From Epiperipatus broadwayi (lineage: Eukaryota > Onychophora > Udeonychophora > Euonychophora > Peripatidae): a stretch of DNA of 64,000 nucleotides. A model generated the notes under the pieces. It had not been told where the DNA came from and ran no database searches. It worked only from the letters and a program-made list of their open reading frames with translations. Shown here piece by piece: positions 48,830 to 59,893 of this stretch (positions within the stretch are counted from its first letter, which is position 1; every line of letters begins with the position of its first letter). Made by a program: the position numbers and the translations under genes. The stretch covers positions 816,580 through 880,579 of the forward strand of contig JAQFVV010006215.1 in NCBI GenBank assembly GCA_028023455.1, written 5' to 3'.

Positions 48830-49015
48830 TTGAGCATCAGAATCGATATTGGGACTCCCGATCTCAAGTCAGATGCTCTACCAACTGCACCAAACCACAC
48901 AGGACACAAAGGCATATAGCACAGTAGTTCATAAAAAATTCAAGCACCAGAATCAATCCTGGAACTTCCTAATTCCAAGCTGGATGTTCTACCAATTACT
49001 CCAAACCCAAAAGGG
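48830..49015 (-). mobile_element. Two adjacent tRNA-like SINE heads (family S2)
   Basis: The minus strand of 48830-48900 reads GGTGCAGTTGGTAGAGCATC followed by a degenerate box B (ATCGATTCT), closely resembling the D-arm and T-arm of a tRNA. A second, more decayed copy lies at 48940-49012 (GGAGTAATTGGTAGAACATC). Neither folds as an intact tRNA. They are SINE-derived and unrelated to S1. Confidence 0.65.
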
Positions 49016-49509
49016 TACTTAATGAATTATTCTGATAGATGGACATTTTAAAAGGTTAATTTTAAAAAGTAATCAGCTATTTTTATGGTAGGATCGAGTA
49101 TTTGGAGAATACTGATTTTGCATCTTGTGGGCTCTCCAACAATTATTGCTTTGTAATTATGACATAATCCAATATTATAATTTTCATGGATCCTAAGCTT
49201 CAAATGAAATGCAATTGTGCTCTTCTAGCATATGAATACTCACAATTATGATTCCTCATTAAAGATACCTTTTTGTTATTAATGTCAATTAATTATCACT
49301 TTTATAAACCTTCTCAGGATTTTGATAATGTTTTAATTTAATTACTTTGTATTATTTTTCAGTTATAACAATATTTTTTATACATATAGTAATTCTTAGT
49401 TATAGTTTGAAGCTAAATTTGGAAAAGCTAAAAAAACAACAACATTTTTCCAAAATTAAAATAAAAGTAATTAAAAGTTTGTTTTTTATTAAGTAAATGA
49501 TGTAAATGA
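49016..49509. other. AT-rich sequence, nothing recognised
   Basis: No gene or repeat family recognised. Confidence 0.5.
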
Positions 49510-49799
49510 ACACAAATGCAGAAAAGGTAGAAAATATTCAGCTTTATTACTGCATAGGATGCTTTCAATATATCATGTATATCATATTCACAACTTATAG
49601 TAAGAAATAACTCTAGATTTCTTGGTATTCAATGTATATGTTGTGATTAATTATCTATTCAAAATATTAAAATTTATTCAAATAGCTCACTTCTTTGAAA
49701 GACAGATGTTTGTATCCTTTCTATTGATCGAAAATGGTCCCTTGTTATTGCCCAGGCCTCTTTTATTTTCCACGTTCTGTTCTCTCTCTCTCCATGCAT

Positions 49800-50078
49800 A
49801 TAATTTTTGCTTTTGACAATTCAAATCTATGGCCAGTTTTTTGTTTATGGGCAGTGAATATTATTGAATGATTTTGTTTTTAAGGGCTTTGTTATATAAA
49901 TATTTATGTTGGGCCAATCTAGCTGATAGGTTGGCCCCTGACTCCTCATAATATGCTATGTTACATTCAAGGTAGCTACATTTAATTTTACAGGCTATTT
50001 ATTGTGCTGATTCATTTGAAAATTTGTCATTTGAATTGTTAATTAATTGATTCAGTGATGGAGAGGTTCAAAAGTTTA
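49800..50078 (-). pseudogene. PLE GIY-YIG endonuclease fragment, left arm
   Basis: Minus strand: NESAQ, a stop, then IACKIKCSYLECNIAYYEES, followed by GANLSARLAQHKYLYNKAL and later KKLAIDLN. It matches the PLE endonuclease pattern: V-YKI-C, four residues then C, AYYGES (here Gly is Glu), L-R--QHK. The domain nicks target DNA in PLEs. It has stops within. Confidence 0.75.
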
Positions 50079-50167
50079 TGTTGAATTTATCTGTGCAAAT
50101 CTTTTTAAATTTATGTGTGACTTTTGGAGTGTAAAGAAAATTAATGCATTTTTTAAGCCAACATAAG

Positions 50168-50400
50168 CTTTTGAATCCATCACTGAATCAAACTGTTGAA
50201 TGAATCTGCACATCAAGTGATCTATAAAATTAAATGCAATCAACATAACTTAGCATATGATGGGAATTCACAGGCCAACTTGTCAGCTAGATTCATCCAG
50301 CATAGATATTTAAACAACAGAGCTCTTAAAAATAAAAAATATGCATCGACCACAAACAAAAATCTGGCCATTGATTTGAATTATTAAAAGTGAAAATTAT
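50168..50400 (+). pseudogene. PLE GIY-YIG endonuclease fragment, right arm
   Basis: A 63-codon frame (50196-50387) reads VIYKIKCNQHNLAYDG, then NLSARFIQHRYLNNRAL, ending NKNLAIDLN. Same domain as the left arm: the YKI strand, the AY-G (YIG) motif, and the conserved Arg and His. The second Cys of the C-C pair is replaced by His. Too short for a working nuclease. Confidence 0.75.
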
Positions 50401-50695
50401 ATTTATAGAAAGAGAGAGAAGACAGAAAGCAGAAAATAAAAGAAACCTGAGTAATGGCAAAGAACCATTTTTCAATCAATAGAAAGCATACAAGCACCCC
50501 TCTATCAAAGAAGTGGTTTTTATGAAAAAAAAATTAATATTTTGAATACCTAATTAATCACAACATCTAAACTAATACCACAAAAACTAGAACCATGTTA
50601 CTATAAGCTATGAATATGATATATGTGATATAATGAAAGCATGCTAGGCAGTAATAAAATTGAATATTTTTAAAAAACAACCTTTTTTGCACATG

Positions 50696-51102
50696 TATTT
50701 CTTAACAGTCGTTTATTATGTTAACTCAGAAAAGAAGGAAATAACTTATAGTTGAATTATAAATGTTATAAAATAATATTTGCAATACGTTTTATATATA
50801 CACATCATTCATTGTAATCTATCATTCACTTTTATATTTTTTTAACAATGAAGATGATTATATCATCGTCTTTTTAGTAATTTTAATTTTACATTTCAAA
50901 CATGTTTATTTTTGTTCAAATTTAGCTTCAAAAATGGCAAATTTAATTTTCATATTTGGGGGAAAAAACCCAGTTTGTTAAAATTAAGAAACCAAGACAA
51001 AACAATTAAAATAAGCACATATTGTTTTGTCTATTTGAACAATTTCCTGTAAAAGTCTATACAAATGGCAGTCAGTTAACAATAGGGAAAAATGCATTAG
51101 TT
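50696..51102. other. AT-rich sequence, nothing recognised
   Basis: No gene or repeat family recognised. Confidence 0.5.
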
Positions 51103-51116
51103 AATGAACAGAGTTA

Positions 51117-51482
51117 GTTAGAGGGGGTTTGAACACAGACGTTCAAGCTCCCTTCAGTTATTTATTCCATCTTATATAACCAATACACATGGCCACATAC
51201 ATGTGAAAAAGATAAATAATCTCCAATATATGTATTTTGTGCTGAACCAGCACTCATGAGTTGTTTCAGATTGCCATCTTCTACACACATATATATATAG
51301 TGCTCAGTTTATATTAAGATAACAAATCTTAAAACTTTAATGACAGGCTTCAATATTCTCCACCCTCCAACTCTTAAGTCATCCATATTATTGAAATTAT
51401 GATAATGGAATGTTCAAAGCCCTTGATGATGCCAATCTTGTTGTCATACCCATGTTCAGTATATACATTATACTTGTATTCA
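51117..51482 (-). mobile_element. Family-3 hammerhead element, minus-strand copy
   Basis: Single unit with end motif GTTTGAACACAGACGTTCAA and unit start ATACTTGTATTCAAA at the right edge. Possible degraded duplication ATGAACAGAGTTAG (51103-51116) and ACGAACAGACTTGG (51483-51496), 11 of 14. Ribozyme at 51221-51275: stem II GUGCU/AGCAC is perfect, but the first box is CUCAUGA and GAAA is AAAA, so inactive. Confidence 0.65.
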
Positions 51483-51496
51483 AACGAACAGACTTG

Positions 51497-53813
51497 GCTA
51501 AGCAAAGGAGAGAAAAGACTATTTTGAAAACATATTCTTTAAAAATAGTAATTACTCTATTCTCTTATATATAGCTTTATTATAGATTTAAGTAATTAAT
51601 AATGGATACCAGTATTGTTATACCCAGATCATCAACTAATGTTTGTTGATTTTTTTTAAAATAACCATTAAAGCCAATAATATGCATTTCAAAAACATCC
51701 CATAACATTCTAAACCCGAGCTAATTTATTATAGAGGCCAATAATTATATAGATCTTCATGACCCAAATGTCTACTAATTATAGGTACATTTAATTGCTA
51801 AAACAGGCAAAACTCTCATGGTGATCATGTGGTGTTTATCCCATTTAATTGTTTGGTAAGAGTAGTATATATCAAACAAAACATTACATGATTATCTTTA
51901 TTTTGAACATATGTATTAGGAGCATTAATTCATTCTATTTATTTCAGAATCATCTTGTAAATTTGAAATATCAATCATCAAAGGATATCTGAATGATCAA
52001 CCTAGTATTTCATTATGAACTGACATATCCGGAAGCCTCTTTTGTGACTAATATTATTCAAATAAGATGAGGTTCAAAAACACCCTAAAGGTGTGATCAC
52101 AAATTGATTCATTTATATTGCTTTATAAGGTTAACACTATTTTTAAAAATTATATATTTTAATAAAATAAGTTTTATGCATACAGTAAACATCTCGGTTT
52201 TTTGAAAAGAGTAATATTAAACAAGTATAAAGTGAGAGTTGAGTGAATATTAATAATGCTTCTCCCTGATGTAAAAAAAGTTAAAAACAAGTTTGAGAAT
52301 TTGAATATAATATCATCACGTAGTATCCATTGATTACCCAAGTTTACAATTAATGGAACTGGAAAAAAAAACAAATGGAATTAATTTTTGCTCCAAAATG
52401 GATGCCTAATGTAAGCAGAGAAAGTCATACAATGATTTGTTTTGTATCTGTTGTATTATTTGATAGTAAAGTTAAAAAATCATTTTTATACTATATATTC
52501 CTTTAATCATTTGCAAATAAATGTTTTTACATTGATATTTGCAAAGATTAATATGTTGGGCTTAGAAAAACATAAAACTATTACGTTTTTAATAAAATAC
52601 ATAAAAAAGAAAAAACATTGGCATTTAATTAATTTCATTGCAATCTTGTAGAATAATATGGGGCAAACTAAATCGGCAAAATAAAGATATTGCTTGCCTA
52701 TTATAAATTTCAAGGCACATTTGATACAGGTTAAAGCCTGTCTTAAAAATATTTAAGCATTATTGTAATATACATATTGTAAGAAAGATTTCATATATTT
52801 TATGATTTTATTGCCCCCTCCCCCCACAAATATATAAGTATTCAATTTACTTTATCCTATTAGTCAATAGTGCTTTTGTTATGTAATATTTGGCAATTTG
52901 GCTAAAAAAATATGATCTCTCTTGATTAATCATTATCAAGAGATGTCTATCAAAAATCATAATTTTTTTTTGTTAGTTGCATTATGGTAAAATAGTATTC
53001 TGTCCGAGATTTAATTTATAATAGTTTGTTTTGACAATTTATTAGTAGCCTAGATAATGTAATAATTTCACGCATTACTATAAATCCTTCCCATATGGAG
53101 AAAAAATTCCAAAATTGTTTATTAATTAAGTCCTTAAAATTATTTTTAATGTTGAGAAACCTTTTCAAAAGTCAAGTGTTGAATAATAATTGTTTGACCA
53201 TTAAATGTACTACAGGAAATATCCATAAACTACCAGTAATCCAAAATTCTTGATTCAAGAGGGGGGAAAGTGGACTTGCAAAATTTTTATATTGTATTTT
53301 TTCACTTTTATTATAAACCTAAACTCTGCTAAAAATTTAAATAAACATTAATTTTATTAATTATAGTTCATATATATTGTAATACTTTTTATATACAGTA
53401 TTAAATTATTTTATTAATAACAATTTAATATTTTAAAATACAGATTACTCTTGTATTTATAATAAAACACAATTTTTAAGTAGCAGTAATAAACACAATA
53501 AATCAAAACAATATTTTGTACTTTTGTCTAGATAATCAAAGATTTTGTTTTGGAGATGTTTGGATTACTGGTAATCTATCTACAACATATCTTAAATTTA
53601 TTTGGATATTTAAGAATTTAAAAAGCAATTTTGAAATTTTTACTCCATTCAAAGAGCATTTATATTAAAGCACAAAATTGCTGCCGCATACTTAAAGCAT
53701 TTATAATCTTATCCAGGATGTTTTTGTCTTCATTAGCTAATTATGGTTACAAGAACTATTTTGTTTGTGAAACTATACTTGCAGCAGCAATTATTTGTGA
53801 TAGTTTGTAGCAC
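51497..53813. other. AT-rich sequence, nothing recognised
   Basis: Frames at 52174-52374 and 52442-52713 are AT-driven with no domain. A short C-run at about 52813. No repeat family recognised. Confidence 0.5.
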
Positions 53814-53829
53814 AAGAGTCTCACATCAA

Positions 53830-53930
53830 TCAAGCATTGATGACTAAGTGGTCAGTACAGCTACCTTACAAGCAGTTGTCCCGGGTTTGCAGGTTCACTT
53901 CCCGACCGATGCTTTGACACATGAAAAAAA
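53830..53930 (+). mobile_element. tRNA-derived SINE S1, copy 2, with 16-bp target-site duplication
   Basis: Same family as 42.5 kb, plus strand: AAGCATTGATGACTAAGTGG (box A region), TTACAAGCAGTTGTCC, box B GGTTCACTTCC, end CTTTGACACATG then poly(A). Perfect direct repeats AAGAGTCTCACATCAA at 53814-53829 and 53931-53946. Confidence 0.9.
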
Positions 53931-53946
53931 AAGAGTCTCACATCAA

Positions 53947-55927
53947 GTATCAAGATATATTTTATTCTGGTTTTCAAATTAAACAAAAGTTTTGATCCCC
54001 ATTGAGTTGCATCTGTCACCAAACTACCTGATCATCATCCATCATTTTTATTATTAATAGCCACTTATAAACAAGAAAGGACATTCTAACTTCAGCAAAA
54101 AAGACAAAGATAAAAAAAGACAAAAACAAAAAGTTTGAAGTTGAATTTTGAAACAACTATACAAACATTTCATAAACTGCAAATATGTTCTTATATTACA
54201 TGATGGTTCTTTAGAATATTTATTTGATATCATGAAATGCTGTGTTTCAACTTTATTCTATAACTCTCCATAATATTCAACTTACAGCCACATTATCTTA
54301 ATAAAAGAAACAATATGCACTTCTATAAAGTATCTTTAAGAATGTCTTTATAATGCAAGTGGAAGCTGTTTTTATCATACAAAAGTTGCTTTAGTTCACA
54401 AAAAAAGATATTTTTTAGAAAGTCTATTGCTATTTTGTAACAAATGGTCATATTGCAACCCCATGTAGATGTCATTTATTGCTTAAATGTGTCATCTGGG
54501 GTTTGAGGCGGTTCTTAGAATTCAAAATGGCCATAACTGCATACTAAATCAGTATCCAAAATTTTATAAGTATAATTTTTTCCCACCGACTTTACATTAT
54601 GTTGTTAGTATGTACATTTCTCATTTCTATTTATGTGCTGTTATTATATACAACTCATTTGGTTAAGATAGTTATATCACAATGATGAAATACCATATCT
54701 TTTAACTTGTCAAAATGCAACAGTAACACATCAGTCTGTAATGCGCCCAGCATCAAAGGCACATTATGGGTAAATATATGTTACATAATAACGTTTCTGT
54801 TGTTTTATAAATATCTTAGGTTATAAATTGACACCTCTGAGAGATTTATATTTTAGAATTAACAATAATAATACAACAAAACCCACTATTTTTCAAGATT
54901 CTGCCGTTAAATAAGATTTCATAAATATTTGGTCATAATTGGATTAGAAGATCTATGTAATAAAAAGATTTTGAAACGCAATTATACTTAAAAAGTTTAG
55001 TTAGAACTGTTCACTCTATCTGATTAATTTAGACTTGATTATCTCTTCCTTACTGTTTATTTTAAATGACTCGAGAGCGATCATATACTAGAAAAAGTAT
55101 TTTTATGCTTTCGGTAATTTATTTAAAGGCTCACTACGGTTGTATTTGTAATGTGGTTAAATAATTTTTTTTTCTTGTTAATTGACATTTTCACTAACCT
55201 TCAGGTTATGAAAAATTACGAGACGGTTATGAAATGCTGATATATTAGCTCATGGATGAATTCTGAAACTCTTATTTAATTTTGATTTTATGATTAGAAT
55301 TGACTAGTTAAAAAAAAATCTTCGGTAGATTTCTTCATTTTAAGATAAGAGAAGATGATAACTCAATTAGAAAAAATATGAAAAACATTTCAGTTTTATC
55401 ACGTAAAAAAACTAACATCATTAATCAATGAAAAATTGCTATCAACTTTATACTAATTTTAATCAATTTGAAATTTTTTATTAATCGATAAATAATACTC
55501 ATTTCTATTCAATATTTTTAATAAATAGATAAAATAAAACAATGTTTTAACACTGATTAACATAAGTGTATATATATATTAAGTTCTCTTACTAATTAGA
55601 GAGACAAATAATTACAACGACAAGGCAATAAGACATTATCATGGCTGTTAGTATTTTGCCAATACTATTTACCCATCAGTCCAATTTATGTATGATCTCA
55701 ATTTAAGAGTCACATCATAAACTTTAATGAATCCTTACACTCTAGATGGATACTGCAACTATTTACCTAATAATATAAATTGGTATTTCACTGTAGGTTG
55801 TCTTTCATAAACTGAATATATCTTAGTTTACAAATCTTTTCAGATATCTTTTTTGTTTGTTTTATTCAATAATGATGAATAATAAAAGCCTTTAAAATAT
55901 TACTGCATAGTATTATTATTAATTAAA
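53947..55927. other. AT-rich sequence, nothing recognised
   Basis: No gene, RNA or repeat family recognised. Confidence 0.5.
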
Positions 55928-55940
55928 CAAAAATTAAATA

Positions 55941-56327
55941 ATTTAGAAGGGATTTGAACTCAGAATTTCAAGCTCCCTACAGCTATCCATTCCATTTTAC
56001 ACAACAGATACATGCAAACCACATACATGTGAAAAAGATAAATGATCTCCAATATATGTGTTTCATGCTGAGACAGCACTCATCAGTTGCTCCAGATCAT
56101 CATCATCCCCCCCCACACATATAATCAATGTTCAGTTTATATTATGATAGCAAATCTTGATACTTTAATGGACAGACTTCAATCTTCACCATCCTCCAAT
56201 TGTTCAGTTATCCATATCATTGAAAATATATTGATCGAATGCTCAAATCCTAATAGAAAACTTGAAAGTCTGAATTCAAATCCCTTCTAAATTACATTAA
56301 AAATAGTATAGACATTATACTTATATT
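55941..56327 (-). mobile_element. Family-3 hammerhead element with perfect 13-bp target-site duplication
   Basis: Single 387-bp unit. Perfect direct repeats CAAAAATTAAATA at 55928-55940 and 56328-56340. Internal inverted end motifs at about 55945-55982 and 56253-56293 (AGAAGGGATTTGAAC type). This copy defines the unit length and both ends for the family. Confidence 0.85.
56044..56100 (-). ncRNA. Hammerhead ribozyme (family 3, 56-kb copy), core intact
   Basis: Minus strand: CUGAUGA (56086-56080), stem II GUGCU/AGCAU with a GUCUC loop, GAAA (56064-56061). Stem III has one C-A mismatch (ACA against UAU), and the inner stem I is reduced to three pairs before a G-G clash. Outer GAUC/GAUC pairing survives. 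All invariant bases present, but weak stems make activity doubtful. Confidence 0.7.
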
Positions 56328-56651
56328 CAAAAATTAAATAGTAAATTATTTTTTAAAATGTTACTTTAAAATAATTATTAAAGAAAATTTAAATATAAAT
56401 TTATTTCTCAATATATTTTTTTATTATTTCTCATAGTATAGTTTTCTGTGCAGTGTATTCAATATATGTATATAAATGTTTACAAATAAGTTTAAAGGAA
56501 CTTTATTTACTTATCTAAAATTATGTAATGTATTTATTACAAATAGTTAATAAATATATATTTGAAACAATGTTTTTTTTTTATTAGAATATTTATTTGA
56601 AAACATTTTTAAACATTTAAAAAGTAAATTATGTATCAGTATTATTTAAAT

Positions 56652-56890
56652 AGATGTGATATGTTGGACTATTTCCATCATCTATGTGTAAATATCAGGT
56701 CAGCAACACCTGAAGAAGAGTGGAGAATATTACTACTTGAAAGGTTGCATAAGTACTAACCAGTGTTGTCTATTTGTGTGTTATTACTAACAAGTTGTTT
56801 GTATTTGGAAAAGTTTAAATAAAGTTTAAAATTTTCTATACATTCAACATTCACTCATAGATGATGGAAATAGTCCAACATGTCACATCT
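56652..56890. mobile_element. Short foldback with 35-bp terminal inverted repeats (family 6)
   Basis: 56652-56686 and 56856-56890 are inverted copies with one mismatch (AGATGTGATATGTTGGACTA start). Inside, CTGAAGA (56710-56716) and GAAA (56739-56742) are enclosed by GCAAC/GTTGC pairing, which recalls PLE terminal regions, but stem II and a cleavage site cannot be drawn. No clear duplication at the edges. Confidence 0.65.
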
Positions 56891-57035
56891 AATAATATAC
56901 CATCGTCACAAACCTTCAGGTAAATACTAAGTATTATTTTAAGTTTGTTTTAAAATTCTAAGTAGTCATTCTGACATAAAAAGTTTATTTTACTAGTTTT
57001 ATTATTATAAAAAAATAACAAGTGTATTTCTTCTG

Positions 57036-57289
57036 ATATAATATTAATATCATTGTTTTTTATTACTTTTTACAATGCTTTTTACAACCTACTATTGATG
57101 GTTTCGATTGCCCCAACAATCTTTTTCAGAAGTTCTACTTATATTTATATTTATAAGTAGAAATTCTGAAGAAGATTGCTAGGGCAATCAAAACCATCAA
57201 TAGTGGATTGTAAAAAGCATTGTAAAAAGTAATAAAGAACATAAATGATATTAATATTATATGGATTTGGAAATGCAATAAGAAAGATA
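57036..57289. mobile_element. Foldback with hammerhead-like motifs (family 5) and 16-bp target-site duplication
   Basis: Arms at about 57036-57140 and 57153-57262. Direct repeats AAGTGTATTTCTTCTG (57020-57035) and AAGTGTATTTCTTTTG (57290-57305), 15 of 16 identical. Plus-strand motif: CTGAAGA (57166-57172), a six-pair GATTGC/GCAATC stem II, then AAAACC. The minus-strand partner keeps GAAACC (57106-57101) and a possible ACC/GGU stem III but has CTGAAAA. Stem I is not evident, so hammerhead-like. Confidence 0.7.
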
Positions 57290-57571
57290 AAGTGTATTTC
57301 TTTTGGTCATTTTCAACAAATTAAAAACAATATGACCTAGTGAAAAGATGGCTGGTTCTATTTCCAAGCATCCTATACTATCAGCTCTGAATCATGCATG
57401 TGTTTATAACAACATAAATTTAGTTATTTCCACAAAGAAAAAAATATGGTACTATTATATATTGATCATGGATTACAATGTAAAATGTGAAAATGGGTTT
57501 CATATCTTACCCCATACTGGATTAATATGGTAAAAAAATTTTAAAAAATGGACAAAACTGTTACTGAAATA

Positions 57572-58184
57572 CTAAAGGGCATGCAATCACTATAACAAGC
57601 TTTATTGATAAATGCTGCAAGAGAAAGCATTTAAAAAATCTCTATCTAGAAATTACCCATATCCTCAGACCAGTTTCATACTTTTGGCATTCCTCAGTGA
57701 CACCAGATCCAAAATACCAACTCAAAGCCAGCACTTATCTTATAGTTAACTTTTAAGTAGACAATCTGAAATTTTCAGATACCTATATATCTTCAAACCC
57801 AGCTGTCCAACTTAAATAGCTATATGGGGCTGAGAATTTTTCAACCATACCATATATTAATAGTCTTAGTAATATAACATCTCTTAAGACTTAAAAGTAA
57901 AAGCTATTTTAGTAGCTAAAAACAAGTCACACATCATGTGACTTAATTTAATAAGCTTGTAATTATAAAAACTCAAGAGCATGCAATAGCTCTAACAAGC
58001 TTTATTGATATATGCCACAAAAAAAAGTATGAAACTGGTCTGAGGATAGGGATAATTTCTAGATAGAGATTTTTTTAAATGCTTTCTCTTGTAGCATTTA
58101 TAAATAAAGCTTGTTAGAGCTATTGCACACTCTTTAGTTTTTATAATTACAAGCTTATTGAATTGAGTCACCTGATGTATGACT
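57572..58184. mobile_element. Family-2 hammerhead inverted composite with perfect 13-bp target-site duplication
   Basis: A minus-strand unit (about 57579-57976), the start of a second minus unit (to about 58018), then an inverted plus-strand piece (to 58184). GCATGCAAT marks unit starts 398 bp apart. Perfect direct repeats TGTTACTGAAATA at 57559-57571 and 58185-58197. The plus-strand piece has GAAACTGGTC (58031-58040) but no CUGANGA box. Confidence 0.85.
57661..57704 (-). ncRNA. Type I hammerhead ribozyme (family 2, 57-kb), core intact
   Basis: Minus strand: CUGAGGA (57697-57691), stem II AUGC/GUAU with a CAAAA loop, GAAAC (57677-57673), stem III ACUGGU, cleavage nucleotide C (57668). Stem I has only three clear pairs (57698-57700 with 57665-57667). 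All invariant bases present. Confidence 0.7.
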
Positions 58185-58197
58185 TGTTACTGAAATA

Positions 58198-58915
58198 TCT
58201 GAAATGATTTAAACTCATATGGCAGCTAAGCCATGAGTCATAACACTTTCAAATAGTTTGCAAAATTTCATGATGGCAGAGTTATGAGAGAAGATTTATA
58301 AAGGTATAAAACCTTCTGCCACATTTTATGTCATAGATTACAATTCAAACATGCCAGCATCTTAAAAATTTTGTTGTCAATTAACAAATTATGTTGCTAC
58401 AAAACACAATTAGAGATGGTGTTGAAGAAATCTTGAAGAGAGAACCAATTACTTTTATACTGGAACTCACTGTATAAGAAACAATTTTTGTTACAATGTC
58501 ATCAAATAGTTTTAAATATATTTTGCCAACGTTTTATAAAAATTGAATTATCTTTACAATATAGAATGAAAAAAAATTTTTTTGAACTTTTTAAATTCAA
58601 AAAAGAAATTATGTCGTTATTTTGTTAGTCAACATTTAACACATTAATTATTAATATTTACTAAGGCAATAAACCTCAAGAATGTGCACTTGAAAATGTG
58701 ATGGTAGGGACCTCTACAGGTCTTAACCACATTAATTATTGTATATCTGTTTTAAAATCTTAGATAAATAATTTAGTCATGAGATATTTGGGGTTTTATT
58801 TTTTAATTCTTATTAGTTTATTTAACCTACAACAATATTTCTGCCCTAACTGTTGCCAAGGCCACTTTTGATCTGATTTAAAAAAAAGATCTTTTAATCA
58901 CCTATTTTAAATATA
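58198..58915. other. AT-rich sequence, nothing recognised
   Basis: No gene or repeat family recognised. Confidence 0.5.
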
Positions 58916-59081
58916 ATTAACTGGTTTAATAATAGTAAGTCAAGTCATACATTACATGACTTAATTTAATAAGCTTGTATTACAAATGCAATATATTGAA
59001 TGTGCTAATAGCTCTAAACAAGCCTTTCCAATAAATCCCACAAGAGAAAGCATTCAAAATCTCTCTCTAGAATTATCTCTA

Positions 59082-59123
59082 TCCCCAAACCGGTTTCAAG
59101 CTAATGGCTCTCATCAGTGAAGT
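59082..59123 (-). ncRNA. Type I hammerhead ribozyme (family 2, 59-kb minus), core intact
   Basis: Minus strand: CUGAUGA (59117-59111), stem II GAGC/GCUU with a CAUUA loop (closing G-U wobble), GAAA (59097-59094), palindromic stem III ACCGGU, cleavage nucleotide U (59088). Stem I has five pairs (59118-59122 with 59083-59087), two of them wobbles. All invariant bases present. Confidence 0.8.
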
Positions 59124-59434
59124 GCTAGGACATCCAGACACTAGATCTAAAATACCAACTCAAGCCCAGCATTTATCTAATTCTTAACTATTAAGTAGAA
59201 AATCTGAAATTTTCAGGCATCTATGTTTTCAAATCCAGCTATAAATAGTTATATGGGTCTGAACAAATTTCAGCTACACCATATATTAATAACCATAGCA
59301 ATATGACATTACCAAAACCTCAAAAGGCAAACTATAATAGTAAGAAAATAAAGTCATACATCACATGACTTATTTAATAAGCTTGTATTACAAATGTAAT
59401 ATAATGAGCATGCTAGTATTTGAATATCTTAGCA

Positions 59435-59476
59435 TGTCACTGATGAGAGCCATTAGTTCAAAACCAGTTTGAATAT
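59435..59476 (+). ncRNA. Hammerhead ribozyme (family 2, 59-kb plus, first), G12 lost
   Basis: CUGAUGA (59440-59446), stem II GAGC/GUUC, then AAAA instead of GAAA (G12 to A at 59460) and stem III ACCAGU. Predicted inactive as written. Confidence 0.75.
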
Positions 59477-59849
59477 AGAGATAATTCTAGAGAGAGATTT
59501 TGAATGCTTTGTCTGTGACATTTATCGAAAAAGCTTATGTAGAACTAGTAGCATCCTCATTATATTACATTTGTAATACCAGATTATTAAATTAAGTCAT
59601 ATGATGTAAGACTTGATTTCCTTACTATTATAGTTTGGCTTTTGAGGCTTTAGTGGTGTTAAATTGCTAAGGCTATTAATATATGGTGTAACTGAAGTTT
59701 GTTCAGATCCATATACCTATTTAAGTTAGATAGCTGGATTTAAAGACATATAGATATCTGAAAATTTCAGATTTTCTACTTATTAGTTATGTATTAGATA
59801 AATGCTGGGCTTGAGTTGGTATTTTAGATCTAATGTCTGAATGTCCAAC

Positions 59850-59893
59850 ACCTCACTGATGAGAGCCATTAGCTCAAAACCGGTTTGGGATAG
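59850..59893 (+). ncRNA. Hammerhead ribozyme (family 2, 59-kb plus, second), G12 lost
   Basis: CUGAUGA (59856-59862), a perfect stem II GAGC/GCUC with a CAUUA loop, AAAA (G12 to A at 59876, a CpG-type change), perfect stem III ACCGGU, four-pair stem I. Exactly 416 bp after the first plus-strand box. Confidence 0.75.

Larger units (their letters stand above)
49510..50695. mobile_element. Inverted pair of Penelope-like element 3' ends
   Basis: Arms of roughly 500 bp (49510-50084 on the minus strand and 50159-50695 on the plus strand) surround a 74-bp spacer. Each arm carries a GIY-YIG-type endonuclease fragment and the same 3' untranslated sequence. No RT domain is present. The arms diverge substantially, so this is old. 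No clear target-site duplication. Confidence 0.75.

Noticed and set aside
48830-49015. Candidate tRNA genes
   Set aside because: Box A is good, but the acceptor and T arms do not close, and box B is degenerate. Better explained as SINE heads.
56700-56750. CTGAAGA and GAAA inside the family-6 foldback
   Set aside because: The intervening sequence does not form a stem adjacent to the core, and no UH cleavage context follows.
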